Assembly (NCBI GenBank): GCA_009837445.1
Contig: VXTM01000040.1
Location: 1-47,314, forward strand
Direction of reading: 5' to 3'
Length of the DNA: 47,314 nucleotides
Source of the DNA: Acidimicrobiaceae bacterium
Lineage (GTDB): Bacteria; Actinomycetota; Acidimicrobiia; Acidimicrobiales; Aldehydirespiratoraceae
Part shown: positions 41,023-47,314 of the stretch, one piece after another
How the letters are laid out: the number at the start of each line of letters is the position of its first letter
Position numbering within the stretch: the stretch's first letter is position 1
The notes under the pieces: model-generated
Seen by the model: the letters and a program-made list of their open reading frames with translations, nothing else
Database searches by the model: none
What the model was told of the DNA's origin: nothing
Made by a program: the position numbers and the translations under genes

Positions 41023-42426
41023 ATGGAACACCTCACGGTTGGGATCGACATCGGGACGACCTCGGTGAAGGCGGTCGCGGCCGGCGATGACGGCACCGTG
41101 GTGGCCCGGGCCCGTGTCCCGCACCGGGTGGTGGCGCCCAGTCCCGACCGGTTCGAGCACGATCCGCAGCAGGCCTGGGTGGACGGTGTCCTGGCCGCCT
41201 GGCGGGACGTGGCCGCCGGAGCCGAACAGCCGGTGGCCGCGGTGACGGTGTCGGCCATGGTGCCCTCCATGTGCGGGGTCGACTCGGCGGGGATGCCGGT
41301 CACACCCGGCCTGCTCTACGGCGACGCCCGAGGCCGGACTCCGGCAGGTAGCTCCGATGGCGCCGGTGATCAGGACGCAGACCCGACGCCCCGCAGCGGC
41401 TCCGACTCCGTTCCCGGCACCGACGCAAGCGAGGGTTCCACCGAGGGCGAGGCGGCTGGATTCGCCCGCTGGCTGTCGGGACGAGACGGTGTGTATGCGC
41501 TTTGGCCCGCGCAGGCGGCCGCCAACCATGCTCTGTGCGGGGTCGCAGCCCTCGACTCGTCGACGGCGATGGCCATGGCTCCGATGTCCGACGGGCAGGG
41601 CTGGGCGCCGGAGTTGCTCGAGGAGATCGGCATGGCGTCCGAGCAGCTCCCGGCCATCAGCCCAGGCGCGGCTGCTATCGGGGAGCTGGACGGCGCCCTA
41701 GTGTCGGCCGGGACCATCGACGCGTTGGGGGAGCAGCTGGTGGCCCCCTGCGGCGATGCCGGCGACGTCTTGGTGATGTGCGGTACGACCCTGCTGCCGT
41801 GGATTCTCACCGACCAGTGGATCGAGGTCGACGGCCTGTGGACGTTTCCCTCAGCCCGGGCCGGGATCATGGCCGTCGGCGGGGCCAGCAATGCAGGTGG
41901 CCTGTTCGTGGACCGGGTGCGGGCCCTGGTGAGCGATGCTCCCTCGGACGAGTTGCTCTCGCTCGGACCGGACGACCTGCCAGTCTGGTTGCCGTATCCG
42001 CGGGGAGAGCGCACCCCGTTGCACGACACCGACCGGAGGGCCGAGCTGCTCGATGTGCACGTCGGTCACACGCCGGCCCACGTGCTGATGGCCGCCTACG
42101 AGGCGGCCGGGTTCGTGGTTCGCCACCACATCGATCTCTCCGGACTCACAGCCGGCCGGATCGTGGCCGTGGGCGGGGGCACCCAGTCGGCGGCCTGGAT
42201 GCAGGCATTGGCGGACACGACCGGCCTGGCCGTGGATGTGGCCGCGGAGCCCTACAGCGCGGCTCTGGGCGCGGCCTACCACAGCCGGGTCACGGCCGGT
42301 CTGGAAGCCGATACCTCCGAGGCTCGGCGCTGGGGCCGGGTGGCTGGACGGGTCGAGCCCCGCGCCGACCATGCAGCTGCGGCCGAGGGCCGCTACCACC
42401 GCTTCCGGGAGGGCGCCGACCGGTGA
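41023..42426 (+). CDS. FGGY-family carbohydrate kinase
   Basis: 467-residue sugar kinase with the ribonuclease-H-like fold. Phosphate-1 motif TVGIDIGTTSVKAVAAG at the N-terminus, YGDARGR after the first lobe, catalytic Asp in VSAGTIDALGEQL, phosphate-2 VMCGTTLLPW, and adenosine motif VAVGGGTQSAAWMQALAD. A Ser/Asp/Gly/Thr-rich insertion (about residues 107-145) interrupts the first domain. It would phosphorylate a sugar before aldol cleavage by the divergent aldolase operon. Its stop overlaps the next start (GTGA). Confidence 0.9.
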   Translation: MEHLTVGIDIGTTSVKAVAAGDDGTVVARARVPHRVVAPSPDRFEHDPQQAWVDGVLAAWRDVAAGAEQPVAAVTVSAMVPSMCGVDSAGMPVTPGLLYGDARGRTPAGSSDGAGDQDADPTPRSGSDSVPGTDASEGSTEGEAAGFARWLSGRDGVYALWPAQAAANHALCGVAALDSSTAMAMAPMSDGQGWAPELLEEIGMASEQLPAISPGAAAIGELDGALVSAGTIDALGEQLVAPCGDAGDVLVMCGTTLLPWILTDQWIEVDGLWTFPSARAGIMAVGGASNAGGLFVDRVRALVSDAPSDELLSLGPDDLPVWLPYPRGERTPLHDTDRRAELLDVHVGHTPAHVLMAAYEAAGFVVRHHIDLSGLTAGRIVAVGGGTQSAAWMQALADTTGLAVDVAAEPYSAALGAAYHSRVTAGLEADTSEARRWGRVAGRVEPRADHAAAAEGRYHRFREGADR

Positions 42427-43343
42427 GGTTCTCGGTGACATACCCGCTGGCATCCGGCCGGGCCAGCGCGGAGTTCGCCACCCGCCAAGGCGTGGTGGAG
42501 TTCGCTCGGGCGGCCGAGGAGGCCGGCTTCGACGGGGTCGGCTTCACCGACCATCCTGCTCCGACTCACCGCTGGATGAGCGCCGGCGGCCACGACGCGC
42601 TCGACCCCTTCGCGGCGCTGGCCTTCTGTGCCGCGGTCACCGAACGGATCCTGCTGATCCCCAACGTGGTGGTGCTGCCCTACCGCAACCCGCTGCTGGT
42701 GGCGAAGTCGGTGGCCACCATCGACACACTGTCCGGCGGGCGGTTCGTGCTGGCGGTGGGGACCGGCTACCTGAAGGGCGAGTACCGGGCCCTCGGGGTG
42801 GACTTCGAAGAGCGCAACGACCTCTTCGACGAGGCCATCGAGGTCATGCGAGGCGTTTGGTCCAGCGACGACTTCAGCTATGAGGGCCGCAACTTCACCG
42901 CTCACGGCCAGACGGTCAACCCCAAGCCGGCGGCTCGGATCCCGATCTGGATCGGCGGCAACAGCCGCCTAAGCCGCCGCCGGGCCGCCACTGTGGGTGA
43001 CGGCTGGGTCCCGTTCCCCGCCCCCCGGGGGCTGGCCGCCACTGCCCGCACCGTCCCCCTGGAGACGCTCGACGACCTGCGGAGAATGCTGGACTACCTG
43101 TGGCGCCAAGTCGACGCGGCCGGGCGCGACGGCGCCGAGATCGACGTCTCGTTCATGTCGCTCGCGGGAGGAGGCCCGGGTGATGCGGACTTCAACCCCG
43201 ACGCTCACTCGGAGGCCCTGCAGGAGTTGGCCGACCTAGGCGTCACCTGGTGCGCGGCTCCCATCCCCGCCGACTCCCTTGCCCACGCGGTCGAAGCTCT
43301 CCAGCGCTACGGAGAGTCAGTCATCCGCGCCGAGAGCGGCTAG
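42423..43343 (+). CDS. LLM-class flavin-dependent (probably F420) oxidoreductase
   Basis: 306-residue luciferase-like monooxygenase-fold protein. RFSVTYPLASGRAS start, AAEEAGFDGVGFTDHPAPT, ILLIPNVVVLPYRNPLLVAK, FVLAVGTGYLKGEYRALGVD and IPIWIGGNSRLSRRRAA are typical of F420-dependent actinobacterial members. GTG 42423 overlaps the kinase stop by 4 bp, so the two are co-translated. Cofactor choice is inference. Role in the sugar module is not obvious; it may oxidise or reduce a related alcohol or ketone. Confidence 0.88.
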   Translation: MRFSVTYPLASGRASAEFATRQGVVEFARAAEEAGFDGVGFTDHPAPTHRWMSAGGHDALDPFAALAFCAAVTERILLIPNVVVLPYRNPLLVAKSVATIDTLSGGRFVLAVGTGYLKGEYRALGVDFEERNDLFDEAIEVMRGVWSSDDFSYEGRNFTAHGQTVNPKPAARIPIWIGGNSRLSRRRAATVGDGWVPFPAPRGLAATARTVPLETLDDLRRMLDYLWRQVDAAGRDGAEIDVSFMSLAGGGPGDADFNPDAHSEALQELADLGVTWCAAPIPADSLAHAVEALQRYGESVIRAESG

Positions 43344-43365
43344 GCCGGGGGGTGGCGACGAGTCA

Positions 43366-43403
43366 GATGACCGACGAATAGGGCGAAGCCCGTGTCGGTC
43401 ATC
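43366..43403 (+). terminator. Strong two-stage hairpin after the kinase-LLM operon
   Basis: Perfect 10-bp inverted repeat GATGACCGAC / GTCGGTCATC (43366-43375 and 43394-43403) encloses a second stem GGGC-GAA-GCCC (43381-43391). It starts 22 nt after the LLM gene stop and has no U-tract. It lies upstream of the candidate -10 of the next gene, so a terminator is the simplest reading; a structured cis-regulatory RNA is possible. Confidence 0.6.
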
Positions 43404-43442
43404 TCGGCTCGGCGACAGGACCCGCCGGCCGGGGGTGCCCGG

Positions 43443-43448
43443 TAACAT
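43443..43448 (+). promoter_or_regulatory. Candidate -10 box for leaderless amidohydrolase mRNA
   Basis: TAACAT, a full TANNNT match, ends 7 nt before ATG 43456. No Shine-Dalgarno fits in the remaining CGAAGCG. Transcription would start at or next to the start codon. Confidence 0.45.
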
Positions 43449-43455
43449 CGAAGCG

Positions 43456-44658
43456 ATGCCAGAACGACCTGAACTGGGCTTCCGGGCGTTCGACGTGGAC
43501 GAGCACTACTACGAGGCCCCCGACGCCTTCATCCGCCACATCGACCCGTCGATGAAGAAGCGCTGCATGCAGTGGGCCACCATCGACGGCCGGAAGCGGT
43601 TCATGGTGGCCGGCAAGGTCAACAAGTTCATCCCCAACCCGACCTTTGACCCGATCGCCAAGCCGGGCAGCCTCGAGGACTACTTCCGGGGCCGCAACCT
43701 GGAGGGCCGCGACATCGCGGCCATGTTCGGCGAGCTCGACCCCCTCGACGATCATCCGGGCTTCCGTAATCGCGACGCCCGGGTGGAGCTGATGGACCGC
43801 CAGGGCCTGGATTCGGTGCTGCTGTTCCCGACCCAGGGCGTGGGCATGCAGGAGGCCCTTAAGCGCGACATCGAAGCCCTCCACGCCGCCTTCAGCGCGT
43901 TCAACACTTGGCTCGACGAGGACTGGGGCTTCGACCGCGACGGCCGCATCTACGCGGTTCCGATGCTCACCTTCGCCGACCCCGAGATGGCCGCGGCCGA
44001 ACTGGAGCGGCTGCTGGGGATGGGTGCCCGCATGGTGTGCACTGTCCCTGGACCGGTGCCGACCGGGAGCGGCTACCAGTCACCGGGAATGCCGGACTAC
44101 GACCCGATCTGGGCTCGGCTCGAGGAGGCCGGGGTGCCGCTGGCTATGCACGCCGGCCTCAACGGCACCGTCCAGTACGGCCGGGTGTGGGAGCCGTCGC
44201 GGGGTCAGTTCGAGGCGTTCAAGCACATGGCCTTCCCGCTGGTGGCCTTCTCGGACCGCTCGATCTCCGACACGTTCGCCGCTCTGATCTGCCACGGCGT
44301 GCTCGACCGCTTCCCTCGTGTGCGTCTGGCCACCATCGAGAACGGCGCCATGTGGGTTCCCGACCTGCTGCGCAACCTCAAGATCTGCCACGGCAAGATG
44401 CCCCGGGAGTTCAAGCGTCATCCGGTGGAGGCGTTCATCGAGAACGTGTGGGTGTCGCCCTACTTCGAGGACGACATGGACCTGATCAAGGACTGCATCG
44501 GCGCCGACCGGATGCTGTTCGGCTCCGACTATCCCCACGCCGAGGGCCTGGCCGAGCCGGCCTCCTACATCGACGACATCGCCGGGTTCAGCGACGACGA
44601 GGTCCGCAAAGTAATGCGCGACAACGCCTACGAACTGCTGTCGGCATCGACCCGCTAG
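43456..44658 (+). CDS. Amidohydrolase family 2 (ACMSD-like)
   Basis: 400-residue TIM-barrel metal-dependent hydrolase, paralogue of 15628-16806. The two share segments such as KFIPNPTFDPIAKPGS / EYIPNPTFEVVAPPGA, IENGAMWVPDLL / IENGGTWVAPLL and LFGSDYPHAEGLAEP / LFGSDYPHPEGLGNP. First strand FRAFDVDEHYYEAPD has Asp-x-His. ATG 43456 is preferred; the frame is open upstream to 43279 but that covers the hairpin. It converges on another amidohydrolase gene. Reaction unknown. Confidence 0.88.
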   Translation: MPERPELGFRAFDVDEHYYEAPDAFIRHIDPSMKKRCMQWATIDGRKRFMVAGKVNKFIPNPTFDPIAKPGSLEDYFRGRNLEGRDIAAMFGELDPLDDHPGFRNRDARVELMDRQGLDSVLLFPTQGVGMQEALKRDIEALHAAFSAFNTWLDEDWGFDRDGRIYAVPMLTFADPEMAAAELERLLGMGARMVCTVPGPVPTGSGYQSPGMPDYDPIWARLEEAGVPLAMHAGLNGTVQYGRVWEPSRGQFEAFKHMAFPLVAFSDRSISDTFAALICHGVLDRFPRVRLATIENGAMWVPDLLRNLKICHGKMPREFKRHPVEAFIENVWVSPYFEDDMDLIKDCIGADRMLFGSDYPHAEGLAEPASYIDDIAGFSDDEVRKVMRDNAYELLSASTR

Positions 44659-44683
44659 CGGTGTCGCCCGCGGTCAGCGGGTC
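44649..44683. terminator. Possible bidirectional terminator between two amidohydrolase genes
   Basis: Perfect 8-bp arms GACCCGCT and AGCGGGTC (44649-44656, 44676-44683) around a 19-nt GC-rich loop. The hairpin covers the last codons of both convergent genes and the 15-bp gap. No U-tract. Confidence 0.4.
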
Positions 44684-45948
44684 TTGACCGCGAAGTCCTG
44701 CAGGGACGTGTTCTTGCCGTCGTGGCGGCCGGTGTCGCGGGACTGGATGGACACGTCGTGGCCCTCGACGGACGCCCGCAGCGCCCCCACCGTGCACTCC
44801 GAGCGGTCCAGCACCGAGAACGGGTCGTAGCAGAACCAGTCCATCGCGTTGAGGTGGGTGATCCGGTCGACGTCGCTGTCGGGCACGCCCTCGAACACCT
44901 CGACCAGCTCCTCGGGGGCCTCGGGCCAGTTCGAGTCGGAGTGGGGGTAGTCCATCTCCCAGCAGATGTTGTTGATGCCGATCTCGTGGCGTAGGGCCAC
45001 CCCCACCGGGTCGGAGATGAAGCAGGTGAGGAAGTTGCGCCGGAATACGTCGCTGGGTTTGAGGTCGCCGAAGGACTGGCCGGTCCAGAGGTGGTGCATG
45101 TCGTAGGTCTTGTCCGCCCGGTCCATGAAGTACGGCACCCAGCCCGAGCCGCCCTCCGACAGCGCGATCTTCAGCCCCGGGTAGCGCCGCGGCACCGTCG
45201 ACCACAGCAGGTCCGAGGCCGCGATCGACGTATTCATGGGCTGCATGTGGATCATCACGTCCATCGGGGCGTCGGGCGCGCTCACCACCATCTGCCCCGA
45301 CGACCCCAGGTGGATGGACAGCACCGTCTCGCAGTCCACCAGGGCCTCCCACAGCGGGTTCCAGTAGGTGTCGTGGAAGCTGGGCTGGCCCAGCGGCACC
45401 GGGTTCTCGGTGAAGGTCATCGAGTGGCAGCCCAGCTCCGACACCCGGCGCACCTCGGCCGCGCACTCCTCCGCCGACCAGATCATGGGCAGGGCCATCG
45501 GGATAAACCGCCCCGGGTAGGACCCGCACCACTCACCGATGTGCCAGTCGTTGTAGGCCCGGATCAGGTCGGCGGCGAAGGCCTTGTCGGGGTGGTTGGC
45601 GAATAGCCGGCCCGCGAAGCCGGGGAACGACGGGAAGCACATCGAGCCGAGCACCCCGCCCGCGCTCATGTCCTTGACCCGCTCGTGGACGTTGTAGCAG
45701 CCGGGCCGGATCTCGTCGAAGCTGGTCGGCTCGATCCCGTACTCCGCCTTGGGCCGTCCGGCCACCGCGTTGAGGCCGATGTTGGGGATGATCGTGCCGT
45801 TGAAGGTCCACACGTCGTCGCCGTTGTCGGTGTGGAGGATCTTGGGGGCCTCGTGGCGCCACTTGGCCGGCAGGTGCTGCTCGAACATGTCGGGCGGCTC
45901 GCACAGGTGATCGTCGACGCTCACCAGGATCATGTCGTTCATGTCCAT
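44674..45948 (-). CDS. Amidohydrolase family 2, DDHxxEPP type
   Basis: 424-residue member of the same superfamily, more distant from the other two. First strand VSVDDHLCEPPDMF carries the Asp-x-His variant typical of actinobacterial amidohydrolase-2 proteins. Mid-barrel LSIHLGSSGQ; late motif CWEMDYPHSDSNWP replaces GSDYPH but keeps Asp and His. ATG 45948 (MDMNDMILVS) has AGGAGGAG 7-9 nt upstream; the frame extends 25 codons further without family sequence. It follows an acyl-CoA ligase gene by 43 bp in the same direction. Confidence 0.88.
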   Translation of the reverse strand: MDMNDMILVSVDDHLCEPPDMFEQHLPAKWRHEAPKILHTDNGDDVWTFNGTIIPNIGLNAVAGRPKAEYGIEPTSFDEIRPGCYNVHERVKDMSAGGVLGSMCFPSFPGFAGRLFANHPDKAFAADLIRAYNDWHIGEWCGSYPGRFIPMALPMIWSAEECAAEVRRVSELGCHSMTFTENPVPLGQPSFHDTYWNPLWEALVDCETVLSIHLGSSGQMVVSAPDAPMDVMIHMQPMNTSIAASDLLWSTVPRRYPGLKIALSEGGSGWVPYFMDRADKTYDMHHLWTGQSFGDLKPSDVFRRNFLTCFISDPVGVALRHEIGINNICWEMDYPHSDSNWPEAPEELVEVFEGVPDSDVDRITHLNAMDWFCYDPFSVLDRSECTVGALRASVEGHDVSIQSRDTGRHDGKNTSLQDFAVKTR

Positions 45949-45991
45949 GGCGCTGCTCCTCCTCCGTTGCCTGCGGCAGGTCCCCTGACGG

Positions 45992-47314
45992 CTACTCCTC
46001 GATGAAGTCGTAGTCGGCGTCACCCTGCACGACCTGCTTGAGGATCTTGCCGGTGGCGTTCCGGGGCAGCGGCTCGGTCCGCAGCTCCCAGTGCGCCGGC
46101 ACCTTGATGTCGGCCAATGTAGCGGCCACCCACGCTCTCAGTTCGGCGACCAGGTCCCCGCCGGGCGGCTCCTCGCCGATCACGACGACGGCCTTCACCT
46201 CCTGGCCCAACTCGCGGTGCCCCACACCGATCACGGCCGACTCGGCGACCGCCGGGTGGGCGTCGAGGCGCTGCTCGATCTCGGCGGGGTAGATGTTCTC
46301 GCCGCCGCGGATGATCAGGTCGCTTCGCCGGCTCACCAGGAACAGCAGCCCGTCCCGGACATAGCCGTAGTCGCCCGTGCGCAGCCAACCGTCGCGGATG
46401 GTCTCGGCGGTGGCGGCGGGGTCGTTCCAGTAGCCGGGCGTGACCATCGGGCCGGACAGGCAGATGTTGCCGACGGAGCCCTCCGGCAGTTCGGTCCCGT
46501 CGTCGTCGGTGATGCGCACGCCGACGGTGGGGAGCGGGTAGCCGACCGAGTCGGGGTGGGCCTTCAGCACGTCGTCGGCCGCGCTGGTGGCCAGTCCCGA
46601 GCTCTCGGTGAGCCCGTAGCCGATGGTCACGCTGGTGCGGGCGTGGGGCAGAGCGGTCCGGCAGATCTCCTGCAGCTCCGGGGACCACATCGAGCCGCCG
46701 CCGCCGATGCTGATCACCGACGACACGTCGTAGTCGTTCAGCCGGGGATGCTCGACCAGCCGCCACACCTGGGTGGTCACCCCCGACCATCGGGCGATGC
46801 CGTGCTCCTCGGTGAGCCGCAGGATCTTCTCGGGGTCATAGCGACCGGTGGTCCACAGATGGTTGAAGCCCGCACCGACGGCCATCACCGCGCAGGCGTG
46901 CAGGCCCGACACGTGGAACAGCGGGCTGCACGCCAGGGTGGGCCCGCCGACGTCCATCGACTCGCCCGGGAAGCGCACGAACTGGCGGGCGCCGATCATG
47001 AAGGCGCAGGTCAGGTAGGCGAAGAAGTTGCGGTGGGTCTGGATCGCGCCTCGGGGCCGGCCGGTGGTGCCCGACGTGAACAGGATGGCGGCCGGATCGT
47101 CGACGGCTATCTCGACGTCGGGCAGGGAGGCGTCCTGGTAGGCGTCGATCAGGCTGTCGATCGAGTCGGCTTCGTCGGGAGCCATACCGATCACGGGGAT
47201 GCCGGGGTCGCGGTCGAGGCGCTCCAGGCGGCGACGGTCGGCGATCAGCACCTTGGGCTCGGTCAGCTCGATGCCGTAGCGGATCTCGTCGCCCTTCCAC
47301 CAGCCGTTCATGGC
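45992..47314 (-). CDS. AMP-dependent acyl-CoA synthetase/ligase, 5' end cut by window edge
   Basis: About 440 C-terminal residues of an adenylate-forming enzyme. The first visible part, MNGWWKGDEIRYGIEL, is an internal segment of the family (the NxW region before the AMP-binding loop), so the true start lies beyond the edge. Motifs: LFTSGTTGRPRGAIQTH (about 78 residues in), GYGLTESSGLA, LRTGDYGYVRDGLLFLVSR, GGENIYPAEIEQ, and catalytic lysine in NATGKILKQV. Upstream gene of the amidohydrolase operon. Substrate unknown. Confidence 0.92.
   Translation of the reverse strand, partial: AMNGWWKGDEIRYGIELTEPKVLIADRRRLERLDRDPGIPVIGMAPDEADSIDSLIDAYQDASLPDVEIAVDDPAAILFTSGTTGRPRGAIQTHRNFFAYLTCAFMIGARQFVRFPGESMDVGGPTLACSPLFHVSGLHACAVMAVGAGFNHLWTTGRYDPEKILRLTEEHGIARWSGVTTQVWRLVEHPRLNDYDVSSVISIGGGGSMWSPELQEICRTALPHARTSVTIGYGLTESSGLATSAADDVLKAHPDSVGYPLPTVGVRITDDDGTELPEGSVGNICLSGPMVTPGYWNDPAATAETIRDGWLRTGDYGYVRDGLLFLVSRRSDLIIRGGENIYPAEIEQRLDAHPAVAESAVIGVGHRELGQEVKAVVVIGEEPPGGDLVAELRAWVAATLADIKVPAHWELRTEPLPRNATGKILKQVVQGDADYDFIEE

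Overview
The window is very GC-rich (by eye about 70%) and densely coded. GTG starts, 4-bp GTGA/ATGA overlaps between genes, and an actinobacterial enzyme set (acyl-CoA dehydrogenases, CaiB-type CoA transferase, luciferase-like flavin oxidoreductase, thiolase-DUF35 pair, amidohydrolase-2 paralogues) point to a high-GC actinobacterium, perhaps class Acidimicrobiia. That placement is inference. I see no rRNA, tRNA, CRISPR, transposase or phage gene, and no stretch above 300 bases lacks a gene. The largest gaps are 3871-4048 and 15473-15627.

Layout. (1) 1-4543: part of a Tad/Flp pilus locus. A minus-strand operon runs CpaB -> TadZ/CpaE-like ATPase -> TadA/CpaF ATPase (cut by the left edge), and a prepilin peptidase diverges from it. 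Both ATPases carry proline-rich C-terminal tails. (2) 4557-9267: an acyl-CoA ligase, zinc alcohol dehydrogenase and VOC protein in an overlapping minus-strand operon, behind a SnoaL-like gene; an acyl-CoA dehydrogenase diverges. (3) 9332-12794: a MacB-like ABC exporter (ATPase plus 860-aa FtsX permease). (4) 12811-21696: a TauD dioxygenase and acyl-CoA ligase (minus); an amidohydrolase, CoA transferase and P450 (plus); two acyl-CoA dehydrogenases (minus). (5) 21748-34304: a 12.5-kb plus-strand run with a three-subunit molybdenum hydroxylase, a branched-chain-type ABC importer with fused permeases, a thiolase-like protein with its DUF35 partner, a thioesterase and an MFS carrier. (6) 34312-40918 (minus): an alkylsulfatase-like metallo-hydrolase, an MFS exporter, an enolase-superfamily enzyme, a crotonase, a class II aldolase and a 2-hydroxyacid dehydrogenase. 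(7) 41023-47314: an FGGY kinase and LLM oxidoreductase, two more amidohydrolases, and an acyl-CoA ligase cut by the right edge.

Taken together, from 4.5 kb onward this looks like catabolic accessory DNA for importing, CoA-activating, hydroxylating and beta-oxidising unusual carbon compounds, with a small sugar or sugar-acid module. The co-occurrence of a P450, paired acyl-CoA dehydrogenases and a thiolase-DUF35 pair recalls the mycobacterial igr steroid side-chain locus, but the substrate cannot be read from the sequence.

The most unusual non-coding signal is a 52-bp inverted-repeat element present twice (7493-7544 and 20421-20472). Each copy lies between two minus-strand genes and ends 28-29 nt before the downstream start codon. 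A second pattern is a TANNNT-like -10 box 6-7 nt before several start codons, which suggests leaderless mRNAs.
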